Shown: piece by piece, positions 24,137 to 35,278 of the stretch
How positions within the stretch are numbered: the first letter of the stretch is position 1
Layout of the letters: each line of letters opens with the position of its first letter
From: Cyclina sinensis
Taxonomy: Eukaryota > Mollusca > Bivalvia > Venerida > Veneridae
Direction: 5' to 3'
Length of the DNA stretch: 64,000 nt
NCBI GenBank assembly: GCA_012932295.1
Contig: JAAONU010000002.1
Coordinates: 22,537,770-22,601,769, forward strand
Position numbers and translations under genes: made by a program
The notes under the pieces: model-generated
Databases searched by the model: none
Seen by the model: only the letters and a program-made list of their open reading frames with translations
Told to the model about the DNA's origin: nothing

Positions 24137-24895
24137 TTAAGCGACCAAATCTGCCGCATTTCGAGGATCCCCGCCGTTTAAAGAAACCAATCAACATGTA
24201 AACCCTACTGCGACATCTGTGTCGTCTAGGTGCTTGGCAAAAATTATTGATCAATTTTGCTCTGTAATAACAAGCGTTCTCAAAATTTCAACAACGGCAG
24301 AACACAATAAACCTACACAGCAAATTTTTTTGAAGTTGGTTTTAATTTTACCTAATGTCACATAACTGGTAGATGTAAAATGCACAGTTTCATAACGGTC
24401 GTTTCATTTAAACGTTCAGCTTATCCAGGTGAGTTATGACCCTAATTAATTTCACATTGTTCATCAAATATCGCTGAGATATTTCGCGATGTCGAGACAT
24501 CGGGGAGGTCGGTCTTTTTCCTCGTTGTCGCGGCGGTTATTTCTTTTTCCGCATTTTCTTTAAATAGGAAAACAGTTTTAACAGGTCGCAGTCGGAAACC
24601 AGTCAGTTTATTTTCTGAAAATTCTGTCAGCTGTTTCAAGAAGCAATTGCTTTGAATTATCATTCTTTGCATTAACAAATAGGAGCATTCGTAAACAAAT
24701 ACATCAGAATGAGAGTTTTATACATTTATTTGATATTTTTAAAGCGTTAAATACTTCTAAATGCATGTAATCGGGCACTGTGAGAGCCTCGATATAAATA
24801 ATTATACCTGTGAAAATGTTTGTGGAACCATTTAGCGGACACCCTCTGCGATATTTGGTGACCATGTCCATGGCGGGGATCCTCGAAATGCGTAT
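24137..24895. mobile_element. Rearranged, decayed copy of element C
   Basis: The left half (24137-24540) is the reverse complement of C sequence (for example AACATGTAAACCCTACTGCG and AAATTATTGATCAATTTTGC). The right half (24545-24895) is C in forward order (AGTTTTAACAGG, TTTAGCGGACACC, GATATTTGGTGACCATGTCC). The outer parts GCATTTCGAGGATCCCCGCC and GGCGGGGATCCTCGAAATGC are inverted copies of the same C segment. The terminal CAGTACGCGCC sequences are missing. Confidence 0.65.
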
Positions 24896-26283
24896 TTCGT
24901 ATCAAATTTAACATCAGTTACCTGTCCTTGATTGCATCATTATGCAAACAAATCTACTTCTTTCTTAAATTTAGACTAGCAGATGAAACTTTTGGAGAAA
25001 AACTTGGAATTGCATTGTCATAGTCAGAAAATACACTGCAGCATTTTATATTGTGGGTAAGATAATTTCATTTTCAGTTGAATAGTTTACAAAATGTTAA
25101 TGATGTAGGAATTTCTTACCATGACAGTTGAAAATCAGGATGTTAATGTTAACAAACAAAACAATGTAACTTCCGGGTCAATGGCTACATACATGAACAG
25201 GGACGGCGCTAGGTGGCGCGGTTTAGCCTCAATCTCGGATTTATTTGTTACCGTGATACAACCAAACCCTGCGGTACAGCTAAACACCACTATATCTCAA
25301 CTAACACTCAGAGATGTTCAATCAGCCTGCAGTCAAGCTCTAACAACAACATGTGTCAAGTCATGCATACTTTAATCCCATTGTAGTACTATACTATTAA
25401 AATTGATAACTGAAAAGACTGAAAGCCTTTGAATATTGCAAAAATGTTCATTTTTTAAAGTAATTTAGTTTAGACATTTGAAGGATATATATATATTTTT
25501 TTAATATGAAAACTTCACAATGGTAAACTTTGCATAATATATTTTTTATGTTCACATTAATTTTTACCAGAAATTCCATAATATACATGTATACATTCAT
25601 TTACACATGTATGACAAAAATATTAATAAAAGTCATAAATTAATGTAAATAAGTATACAAGTATAAGTATACATGTATATTAAAAAAAATTCATATTTAC
25701 AAAAAAATGCCCGAAAGACCAGGCTTTTGAGGCTGAAATGTCCAAGGCCGAAACTGCTCAGAAGGTGAAAAGTCCAGAAATCGAACGGTTCATGCACATA
25801 TTTTGCTCTCATAGCCTTTCCTCTATTTGGAATCAAGAAATGATAAATTTGCTTAAAATATTTTTAACATCTTTGCTTTTAGTTTGCATGTTGATTAAAT
25901 CATCAATGTCAATACATTTACCTGAATCTTGACCGAAAAAACCAACCCTTGCTACATTATCAACTGTCCGTATTTATGGCGATCATGATTCACATTTTAA
26001 AGAATGGAATATATTGTGATTATGCCAATCACAAAAAGTATTTAAGGTTTTAATTAAACAAGCCATTTCTTGATTATACACAGCAGTTTCATGAAATACG
26101 TTAGTCTGAATGAAAACATTTAAACAGTACCTATACTCGGATATCGAAATTCTGATGACTGATGGAACGTACGAAAATTGATATACCTAATCTTTTCCAA
26201 TATGGCCAAACCAAATATTAGAATATTGATTTCAGTATTCATTCCAATCCCTACTTTCTGATAACCTTTTACTTGTATATAAC
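24896..26283. other. Non-coding stretch upstream of the first readable receptor exon
   Basis: An open frame at 25121-25375 (84 codons) is not recognised and has no signal peptide, so I do not take it as the missing first receptor exon. The rest is AT-rich. Confidence 0.4.
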
Positions 26284-26611
26284 AGGGCTCTCAAGAGGGG
26301 GCGAAAAGGGCGAAATCGTTGCCCAAAACTCAAGAAAGTCAAAGTTCAAGGTCACAATCATCTTCAGTTAATAATTAGAGAGTGCTTTGGCCTACAGTCC
26401 ACAGATTTGGTGGGGAGGTTGTACATGACCAATAGATGACCCCTATTGATATTAAGGTCAGTAGGTCAGAGGACGAGGTCACTGATCTTCACCACAAAAG
26501 CTGGTCTACAGTCTTCAGATTTGGTAGTGTGGTTGGTCATGACCTTTAGGTGACCTTTAAATGAACAATATCCACAGTGATCCTCAGGATGAGAGATAGC
26601 CCTCTTGTTTC
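26284..26611 (+). repeat. Mixed repeat remnants
   Basis: CAGGGCTCTCAAGAGGGGGC resembles the left end of element D. It is followed by pieces of the GGTCAAGGTCA / AGATGACCCCT tandem type. The block closes with CTCAGGATGAG and CCCTCTTGTTT, a family A or I type right end that has lost its hairpin. Confidence 0.5.
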
Positions 26612-26731
26612 ATTCATCCGACACATGACACTATTTAGAGCAAGCTGTTTACAAAGTATAATGATGGCAGACAAGTTCATCTTTAGAACTTTAGTAATAA
26701 TAAAACTTTAATTTTTTCATATAAATTTAAG

Positions 26732-26893
26732 GTGGATTGTCAGCTGGTGCAAGTGCTTCACCTCAAGATGAGACAATAGATGTGTTGGAATGTGAGCGGC
26801 TGGACAAGACTGACCCAGAGTGCAAAAATGGAGGCTGTTTTCAGAAATGTGAAGGCTCACCAAAAGCATACTGTTTTGCATCTTGGAAAAATG
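26732..26893 (+). CDS. ACVR2: ACVR2 exon: N-terminal part of ligand-binding ectodomain
   Basis: The acceptor is AATTTAAG before 26732, and the donor is GTAAAC after 26893 (phase 1 at both ends). It encodes about 54 residues including PQDETIDVLECERLD and AYCFASWKN. The C-F-A-[ST]-W-K-N strip is a hallmark of type II activin receptors, and the opening cysteines belong to the three-finger ligand-binding fold. Five cysteines are present in this exon, against three in the matching vertebrate part (family knowledge). The additional pair comes from the segment PECKNGGCFQKCEG. An in-frame acceptor at 26744 is a possible alternative start of the exon. The preceding signal-peptide exon is missing from view. 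Confidence 0.88.
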
Positions 26894-27110
26894 GTAAACT
26901 TATTAATATTTAGACAAACTACAATTGATTGTTACATGTACCTTGATTTCTTGAAAGATATAAGGGGACTAAAGTGTCATGACTACTTGGAATATAACCT
27001 AATTCTCATCCACTCACTATTCGCAAGGTAATATTTGAGCTAGGCCAGTTATTTCCGAGAGAAGATTGCCCAACTTTCTGTGCAGGTTAAAATTAAAATG
27101 CGTTTTAGCT

Positions 27111-28228
27111 CACCTGAGCACAGTCACTTGAAGTTGGGACCTCGCCCCGCCTCCTCGCCCCCTTGCACAAGAGTTTTGTAGCATAAAAATTATAATAAAG
27201 CTACATACAACTATTCCTACTGTTATCTGTTACAAATTTGGCCTTTTCAAAAAAAGCCCAAACCCACTCTCCAACACTATAATATACACAAGTTATGAAA
27301 CATTGCGCCTCAAATCACCTCACCGGCCTATGTTTTTCCTTGGTTTTTGCAATAAAAACAAAGGTCTGGAAAATGTTGATGGTGTCTATCAATTAAACAG
27401 TAATTATTCTACACATCAATGTCGGTCTCACCATTCTAGGTGAAAGAATAAGGTTGGAATTCAATGAAAACATTCCAAATTTACTCGCCGCCACATATTC
27501 TTTCGAGAAATAATGTAAGCGGCGACACTTATCTCCCATTTTCCCGTACCATAACGGAAAACTTCTGAATGTAAAATTGTGCGGTTGTATTTTGGAACCG
27601 TTATATTTCTTGATTTATTTATTCACATATAACTTTTATTACATAAAATGGCAATAAACGGAAGGATAAACTTACCAATAATACCCAGTTTGCACGAAAA
27701 CACACAGAATATACAAAATGAAAAACACGATGTGCTTATCAGCTGGTTCCGCGGACGACTGGTTCCACATTCAAGAATTGTCCGTTTTGATACGGGAACA
27801 TGGGAGATAGTGTCGCCGCTGTCATAATTTCTCGAAAGAATATGTGGCGGCGGGTAAATTTTGAGTATTTTCATTGAATTCCAACCTTATTCTTTCACCT
27901 ATAATGGTGAGACCGACATTGATATGTAGAATAATTACTGTTTAATTGATAGACACCATCAACATTTTCCAGACCTTTGTTTCTGTTGCAAAAACCAAGG
28001 AAAAACATAGGCTGGTGAGGTGATTGAGGCGCAATGTTTCATAACTTGTGTATATTATAGTGTTGGAGAGTGGGTTTGGGCTTTTTTTGAAAAGGCCAAA
28101 TTTGTAACAGATAACAGTAGGAATAGTTGTATGTAGCTGTTATTTATAATTTTTATGCTACAAAACTCTTGTGCAAGGGGGAGGGGAGGCGGGGCGAGGT
28201 CCCAACTTCAAGTGACTGTGCACCTGAG
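27111..28228. mobile_element. Foldback DNA transposon with 8-bp target duplication
   Basis: The element runs 27119-28220 (1102 bp). CACCTGAG flanks both sides (27111-27118 and 28221-28228). The ends CACAGTCACTTGAAGTTGGG / CCCAACTTCAAGTGACTGTG are inverted, and the arms continue for about 435 bp (to about 27555 and from about 27785), leaving a loop of about 230 bp. An 83-codon frame across the loop has no recognised domain, so the element is non-autonomous. An 8-bp duplication points to hAT, but other superfamilies also make 8-bp duplications. Confidence 0.85.
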
Positions 28229-28655
28229 CACATAGTGCTTTTGGTGAGCTTTAAGGATTGATGGATGTTCGTTGTTCCTCTTCATTTTTTGTCCACAGGT
28301 GTTTCTAATGAGATCTCCTGTGAAACCAGCTGGCCAAGTTTTATAAAACTAGCCAGAGATATTCTTTGCATGAAGCTCTATCAGAGTTGTTCAAATGGTT
28401 TCAGTCCATTGCAGATCTAAGCCACAAAAGGTAAAAATAGATTTTAATAATGAAAACTCTAAGAAACTGCACGACCTAGCGCTGAGATGTTTAGTAAGTA
28501 GCATAGTCTAGTAGACCTCTACTAAGTGGTTTAAATTGGCCCTGCTCAAGTTGCAACATGATTTTACATAGTCTTATATGGGGAAAACTTCAAAAATCTT
28601 CTTGTCTGAAACTACTATGCCTTAGGGTTTGATATTTGGTATACAAGTTCACCTA

Positions 28656-30324
28656 TACAGTACACGCAGCGCGGACTTTGACGTTGTTAACATTGTCGCG
28701 GGGGCCAGTATCATCTCCGGGTGGCCAGTCGCGGTGGACTGAACACCCGAAATTTTGGGTGTCCGCTAAAATTACCACTGCGACAACCGCCAAGGGGGAT
28801 GATCAGCGCGTGTCGCGGTGACAGAATGCCACGCGTCCCCGCGATGTTCTGACTTGAAGATTACTGCATTTAAACATACTCAGCGTACAGTACATGTACA
28901 TGGTTTTCTTTTTACTCATTCTTATTTTACTTACATATATTTTGTGGCTAACTTCAGTTGGTCAAATTAAAACCAAATTTCAAGTACATATGCGGTGTAG
29001 GTTTATTGTGTACTTTCGTTTTTGGAAATTTTGAAAAACAGCTTGTTACTATATAGCAAAATCGATCAATAATTTTTGCCAAGCGCCTAGACGAAACAGA
29101 TGTCGAAAGAAGTTAAACACGTGTTGACCTAAAAACAATGTCATTTTCTGAAAATATGATCAGCTGTTTCCGGAAGCAACTGCTTTGAATATTCATAATG
29201 ACAGGAAGTGCAGTGTACAAGAGCTAAAACTCCATCTTCAGTATTTGCAAAATTATTGCCCTTTGTTGGTTTTCCTTGTCCGGAGCATAACTTGAAAACT
29301 AATGGTTGGAATTCAATGCAACTACATACAATGGTCAAGCACAATGAGTGGAAGTGCAGTGTCCAAGAATCATAACTCCATCTTCACTATTTTCAGAGTT
29401 ATTGCCCTTTGTTAGTTTTCCTTGTTCGGAGCATAACTTGAAAACTACTGGTTTGAATTCAGTGCAACTTCATACAATGGTCAAGCACAATATGAGGAAA
29501 GTGCAGTGTCCAAGAATCATAACTCCATGTTCACTATTTGCAAAGTTATTGCCCTTTGTTGGTTTTCCTTTGTATGGAGCAAAACTTGAAAACTACTGGT
29601 TGGAATTCATTGCAACTTCACACAGTGGTCAACCACAATGAGAGGAAGTGCATTGTCCAAGAATCATAACTCCATCTTCACTATTTTTAGAGTTATTGCC
29701 CTTTATTAGTTTTCCTTGTCCGGAGCATAACTTGAAAACTACTGGTTGGAATTCAGTGCAACTACATACAGTGATCAAGCACAATCAAATTTTGACAGTT
29801 TAAATTAGATCTATTAACTTTTCGCTGTTTGATGATCATTAGAAATTTATTTGCGTGTTATGTATTTGCGAGTAGATTAACGCAAGCGCGGCACCGATTG
29901 AAGACTTGAAAATATATTAATTGCAGCAATTAAAGTTAACAAGATGGCATGTAGGTGTGTAAATCTATTCATAATCGGCTGTGTTACCCTCAATCATACA
30001 ACCAAATAAAAGTTTAACCAGATGGGGTATTAAAAAGAAAAAGAAACAACTTCAACTGGTAATAATTACATGTTTTTTGTATCTCATCTGAAAAAAAATA
30101 GGGAAATGTAAAATTGTGTTGCGACTTCGTTTTTTCGGACACTGCAAACCCCCGTGACCCGACGCCGCGACATGGCGCGGTACTGATCACCGCGGACGGC
30201 CGGGCTGACCACCGCGTTTTATACGAATGAACATGCAATGTGGTGGTCATTTTGGTCTTCAACGCGGACAGTAAAATCACGGGGACGGGTGTTCGTTGTC
30301 AAAGTCCGCGCTGCGTGTACTGTA
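28656..30324 (-). mobile_element. TA-inserting element B2, reversed relative to B1
   Basis: The element runs 28658-30322 (1665 bp), with TA at 28656-28657 and 30323-30324. Its left end matches the right end of B1 (CAGTACACGCAGCGCGGACT), so it lies reversed. It keeps the site that C1 occupies in B1 uninterrupted (TA at 29966-29967). It also holds sequence not in B1: a C-like piece (about 28960-29160) and the 147-bp array (29200-29790). Confidence 0.82.
29200..29790 (+). repeat. Tandem array, about 146-bp unit, four copies
   Basis: CATAACTCCATCTTCACTAT, TTATTGCCCTTTGTTGGTTT, TCCTTGTCCGGAGCATAACT and GGTCAAGCACAATGA recur with a period of 145-148 bases (markers near 29230, 29375, 29521 and 29669). 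The same unit occurs at 42175-42780. Open frames through it (29348-29641) are by-products. Confidence 0.85.
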
Positions 30325-30410
30325 GCTCCTCTACAAAGATTGTTCAAACTGTTGGGTTATTAATGGCTCGCCACAGGGGTCTTTTACTTTAATAAAGGCT
30401 TATATAGGGA

Positions 30411-30540
30411 AACTTTGTTCAGTTCACAAACTACCAAACATTTTGGCACAAATGATCAAGGTAATATCGAGTTGTAAGCTTCCATGACTGGCCATTGCTA
30501 TGTTTTGGGGGCATTCGTGTCTGTGACACATTTCTTGTTT
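30411..30540 (+). repeat. Family K right end
   Basis: It matches 55300-55427 (TTGGCACAAATGATCA, AAGCTTCCATGACTG). It ends TTTTGGGGGCATTCGTGTCT, then GTGACACATTTCTTGTT: a GTGTC/GACAC hairpin followed by TTTCTTGTT. Confidence 0.65.
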
Positions 30541-30994
30541 GTCTGTCAGAATTCATTAGTAAGTGAGATAAACCAGGAATGTCTTGACTTTCTAGTTAGT
30601 TATTTTTTCAACAGAATAGCAAGATTGATTAAATGTCATTGGTGTTACTGAAAAATCAGAGTCTATAAAAACTGATAGATCGATTGGCTTTGAATCTATA
30701 GTAAAGTTTTTTGTGCCACATGATTTTTATACTGTGTAAAATAGTTTTTGCAAACTAGGCTATGTTTTGTTTGTCTGCTCAAGAAATTAAAAGTCTAAAC
30801 AGGTAGATAAAGTATAACCAGATAAATCAACAAGGCAAAACAGTAGCTGCAGATTTCATTTGAAATATATGCTTACTGCTTTCTAATCAAACTGAATCGT
30901 TGAGTAGGCAAGGTCATGACTGGAACACGTAGAGTATAAAATAGCATGACTTTGTAACACTCTGCTACATAGAACATAAGACAAAAAATCGTTT
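30541..30994. other. Intronic sequence, nothing recognised
   Basis: AT-rich intron sequence between the family K remnant and element M. No exon or repeat identified. Confidence 0.4.
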
Positions 30995-31433
30995 AAACAA
31001 GAACTGTCACTGTAAGATGACGATGCCCCGGAAGTGGTAGTTTGACTTTGAATGACCTTCACCTTGGACATCCAGTTGTCAGAAAACTTAAATATTGGCC
31101 TTAACTTCCACATTAGTAAGTAGATATACTTCATACTTGGACACAAGACCCCTTTGGACAAGACCTTCTCACTGAACTATATTTGTTTGACCTTGACCCC
31201 AGAATGACCATCACCTTGAAGATGCAATTATCCAAAAACTTTAATATTTGGTCATAACTTCCACATTAAGTAAGTGGATATACTTCATACTCGGACACAA
31301 CACCCCGATGGACAAGATCTTCCCACTGACATATATTTATTTGACGTAAACCCCAGAATGACTTGTACTCTGCTCAAAGTAAAGCACCACTTCGGGGGCA
31401 TAGTCATCTTACAGTGACAGTGTTCTTGTTTAC
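30995..31433. mobile_element. Element M, short inverted-end repeat
   Basis: The left end AAACAAGAACTGTCACTGTA, then AGATGACGATGCCCCGGAAG, is mirrored by CTTCGGGGGCATAGTCATCT, then TACAGTGACAGTGTTCTTGTTT. The inverted ends are about 45 bp with few mismatches. Between them are two units (about 170 bp) with AACTTCCACATTA, GTAAGTAGATATACTTCATA-type sequence and GGACAAGA. Both ends carry the TTCTTGTT type motif pointing outward. Confidence 0.7.
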
Positions 31434-31799
31434 TTAAAATTTTTATCAAAATTGCTTATTAAGTTGAATGATCAAAGGTATCAGTATGAACAATATCAAC
31501 ATCTTGACATGAAACGTCAGAGGTATATAGACCTTCTTCAGGAGTAATACACAAGAACCATAACTATGGCTCCCATTGTCGACTTTAAACAGACAAGCAT
31601 TGGCACCGCTCTGCGGAGCACTTGTTTTAAATCTTTGAATTGATAGAACTAGATTTGTTATGGTGGTAGGTAGAAAATTCTGCTCATTGATAGGTGATTT
31701 GTAATAAGCTTGTGTGACAATCAGTCGAAAAAGAGTAGAAGTATAGAGTACTGGTACAGGGAAATGGTTGTGACAGTTTTGGGTTATTTGACATTCCAG
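31434..31799. other. Intron end before ectodomain exon
   Basis: Intronic sequence leading to the acceptor ACATTCCAG at 31791-31799. No repeat recognised. Confidence 0.5.
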
Positions 31800-31988
31800 G
31801 TACAGATGGTATTGTTGAGTATGTGATGAAAGGCTGTTGGTCAGTCAATGAGGATTGTGTCAACAAGTCTCAGTGTGTACAGTCACCATCAATAAAGCAC
31901 CTGAATTTTTGCTGCTGCTCAGACCCCAGATGTAACACCTTTGTGAAGAATGTTTACTATCCACCTACATCACCACCTACTAGTACAG
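31800..31988 (+). CDS. ACVR2: ACVR2 exon: C-terminal part of ligand-binding ectodomain
   Basis: The acceptor is CATTCCAG and the donor is GTATGA, phase 1 at both ends. It encodes 63 residues: TDGIVEYVMKGCWSVNEDC, SQCVQSPSIKHLNFCCCSDP and RCNTFVKNVYYPPTS. K-G-C-W, the E-D-C and Q-C-V cysteines, and the F-C-C-C-x4-C-N block are the conserved second half of the type II activin-receptor ectodomain. With the previous exon it makes 11 cysteines before the final RCN, 12 in all; vertebrate family members have ten. One possible N-glycosylation site is present at the exon join region (KNGT is not a sequon; NKS inside this exon is). The Pro/Thr/Ser-rich end is the stalk before the membrane. Confidence 0.93.
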
Positions 31989-32039
31989 GTATGAGATTCA
32001 TAAACAGAGACCATGGATTCAGAAGCATGGTTCTTTTAT

Positions 32040-32905
32040 AGTTCACCTGAGCACAAAGTGAATCCATAGTGAGTTCTTGTTGTTGGACTTGAATCATTGT
32101 ATGTCATGCGTCAAGAAGTTTAAAATGTTGTCAGCTCATCTGATCAAAGCTCAGGCTGAGCTGTTAGTATTCTATTATGTCTGTTGTCCGTTTGTTCGTC
32201 CACAAGTACTTTAAACGACATCTCTTCTGAAACGTCTGGGTCAGATTCAAAGAAATTCGCCAGGAATGATCTTTGGGTGGTCCTCTTCTGAAGTTGCTAA
32301 AAGATTGTCATTCCATGCAGAACTCTTGTTAAAATTATGTCCAAAGTGGTCATTATTGGCCCTACCCCAGGGGTCATGTATTGCATAGACCTATATACAT
32401 GTACATGTAGGAAAATCTTTAAAAATTTCTTGTCTGAAACCACAAGGTCTAGAGCTTAGATATTTGGTATGGAGCAACACCTAGAGGTCCCCTAACATAA
32501 TTGTTGAAATGATGTCCCTGGGGTCATTATTGGTACTGCTCCAGGGATCACGTTTTACATAGACTTAAATAGGAAAGATGAAAAAAAATCTTCATGTCTG
32601 AAATCACATGTCCTAGAGCTTAAATATTTCAAAATTTGGGACCTATTTGTGTAAGATATTTAATGTTTGAAAATCTTCTTCTCAAAAGCCTCAGATATTT
32701 TGCATGGAGCATCATCTAGAGGTCTTCTACCAATATTGTACAAATTATGCCCTTGGTATCATTAATTGCCCAGCCCAGGGGTCATTTGATTTCATATAGG
32801 CTTATGTAGGAAAGAGTTAAAAATCTTATTGTCTAAAATTGTATGCCCTAGAGCTTAGATATTTTGTATGTTGCATTGTCTAGTTGACCTCTACCAAATT
32901 TGTTA
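32040..32905 (+). repeat. Family A remnants
   Basis: Two left-end like starts (AGTTCACCTGAGCACAAAGTG at 32040 and AGCTCATCTGATCAAAGCTC at 32132) are followed by several units with CTAGAGCTTAGATATTTGGT, CCCTGGGGTCATTATTGG and CACGTTTTACATAGACTTA. No clear right end. Confidence 0.6.
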
Positions 32906-33845
32906 ACCCCTGCTGCAAAGAGGGAGTCAGGTTATAGGAATGGCCTTTGTCCCTCTGTTTGTCTGTAGCATTTTTGTTTCCGCTTCATATCTCCTATACC
33001 CTTGATCTGATATTCTTGAAACTTGGGTCAGATATTTAACTCATTGAGATAATCTGCAGAATGCATAGTCAAGTAATGTTAGTTCAAGGTCAAGGTCTCA
33101 TTTGAAGGTCATTTGTTTAACCATCAATTTTGTTTCCACATTGTATCTCCTATACATTTGAAACGATTTTCTTGAAACTTTGGTCAAATGTATAACCCAT
33201 TGAAAGGATGTGCAGAAGGCATGGCCAATTGTCTGTCTGTCTGCCGGTAACAATTTTGTTTCAGCTCCATATCTCCTATAACATTGGACTGATTTTCTTG
33301 AAACTTCGGTAAGATGTTTAAGTCATTGAGACAATGTGCAGAATGTTTAGTCCAGCTATGTCAGTTCAAGGTCAAGGTCACACTCGAAGGTCAGTTGTTT
33401 CAGCCTTCAATTTTATGTCCACTCAGTATCTCCTAAACTTTCGAACTGATTGTCTTGAAACTTTAGTTAGGTGTATGAATTATTGAGTGGATATGAAGAA
33501 AGCATGGTCAACTGTATGTTTATCCATCCGTCTTGTGAGTAACATTTTTGTTTCTGCTCCATATCTCCTGTACTATTGAACTGATATTCCTGAAACTTTA
33601 AATCAATGTTTAACTCTTTGAGACGCGGAGTGGAAAACTTATAATGTCAGTTCAAGGTCAAGGTCACACTTGAAGCTCGTGTTTTAGCCTTTAGTTTTCT
33701 TATGTCAATATCTCCTATACCTTTGAACGATTTTCTGTAAACTTTGGTTAAATGTATAACACAATGAAAGGATGTACAGAAGGCATGGCCAAACCAGTTA
33801 CAGGACAAACTAACACTTAAAGTCATTTGTTTAAGCCTTTCGTAT
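32906..33845 (+). repeat. Tandem array, family G
   Basis: About six units of 140-160 bp carry TCCATATCTCCTATA, TTCTTGAAACTT, TTGAGACAATGTGCAGAATG and GTTCAAGGTCAAGGTCACAC. The start CCCCTGCTGCAAAGAGGGAG has short inverted parts. The right border is diffuse. Confidence 0.6.
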
Positions 33846-33979
33846 TGTCATTACAATACTTAAAGCTTTCCCACAATCCAGTATGCCACCATAAATGCAA
33901 TTCTGTGTTTCTCAGACTACTTTATTCTTTACATAACACTGGTTGCGGAAATATAGCAGTTCTTAGACTACCTTGTTAT

Positions 33980-35278
33980 TATAACCCCCATCGAAAATGA
34001 GGGGGTATATAGTTTTGCAAATGTCAGTCGGCTGAACTGTAGACGCTTGTGTTTCCGATCAGTATCTAGAGAACCCTTGGACCCACCTTCCTCAGACTTG
34101 ATATGTAAGTTGTTCATGACTAGTAGATGACCCCTTTAGTTTTTCAGGTCACCAGATCAAAGATCAAGATCACCATGACCTTGAAAAGTAAAACGGTTTC
34201 CGATCAAAAACTATAGAAAGCTTGGTTCCAGGTTCTTCAAACTTACATATAGTTTAAAGGTTGGTCATGACCAGTAGATGACCCCTTTAGTTTTTCAGGC
34301 CACCAGGTCAAAGGTCAAGGTCACAGTGACCATGAATAGCAAAGCAATTTCTAATCAATAACTATAAAACCCTTGTTCCAAGATTGTTCAATCTTAGTTT
34401 ATAGGTTTGCAATGACCAGTAGATGACCCCTAAAGCTTTTCAAGTCACCAGGTCAAAGGTCAAGGTGACCTTGAATAGCATAATGGTTTCCAATCAATAA
34501 CTATAGAACTCTGGTCCCAGATTGTTCAAACTTAGTATGTAGGTTGGTCATGACGTGAAGATGACCCCTATAGTTTTTTAGGTCACCAGGTCAAAGGCCA
34601 AGCTCACAGTGACCTTGAAAAGCAAAGTTGTTTCCAGTAAATAACTACAGAACTCTTGAGCCCAGGTTCATCAAACTTGGTGTATAGTTTGACCATGACC
34701 AGTAGATGGCCCCTTTAGCTTTTCAGATCACCAAGTCAAATGTTAAGGTCACAGTGACCTTACATAGCAAAATGGTTTCCAATCAATTGCTATAGAACAC
34801 TTGGCCCAGCTCCTCAAAACTTCATAGGTAGGTTGGTCATGACAATTAAATGACCCCTGTAGTTTTTAGGTTTATTAGGTCAAGGGCACAGTAACCTTGA
34901 AAAGCAAAACAGTTTCTGCTAAATATCTAGGGAATCCTTTGACCCAGGTTCGTCAGACTTAGTATTTAGGTATGTCATGATCAGTAGATGACAACTTTTG
35001 TTTTTCAGGTCATTTGGTCGAAGGTTTCTGATGAATAACTGTTGAACACTTGGGCCCATGTTCCTCAAACATGGTATTTAAGTTGTTCATGATTTGTAGA
35101 TGAGCCATTCAGTTTTTCAGGTCACCAGGTCAAAGACCAAGGTCACAGTGCCCTTGAATAGCAAAATGGTTTCCAATCAATTTCTATAGATTGCTTGGTC
35201 ACAGCTCCTCAAAACTTCATGGCTGCCTCTAGGGATAAGGCGCTAGGGGGCATATATGTTTTACAAACATCTCTTGTT
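33980..35278 (+). mobile_element. Family E element, complete
   Basis: The left end TATAACCCCCATCGAAAATG, then AGGGGGTATATAG, folds on itself. The right end is GGGGGCATATATGTTTTACA, then AACATCTCTTGTT, with a GTTT..AAAC hairpin just before CTCTTGTT. The centre has about eight units of 140-150 bp with CAGTAGATGACCCCTTTAGT, TCACCAGGTCAAAGGTCAAG and GTCACAGTGACCTTGAA. It lies in the second readable receptor intron. Confidence 0.75.

Larger units (their letters stand above)
27103..30410 (+). mobile_element. Family A element split by two later insertions
   Basis: The left end TTTTAGCTCACCTGAG (27104-27118) is followed by a foldback transposon. Family A resumes at 28221 (CACCTGAGCACATAGTGCTT) and runs to 28657, where element B2 enters. 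It resumes at 30323 (TAGCTCCTCTACAAAG) to about 30410. The uninterrupted order is seen in another copy at about 57350-57380 (GGTTCACCTAAAGCTCCTCT). It lies in the first readable intron of the receptor gene. Confidence 0.75.

Noticed and set aside
25121..25375. First coding exon of the receptor
   Set aside because: No signal peptide, and the frame does not end with a phase 1 donor that would join to 26732.
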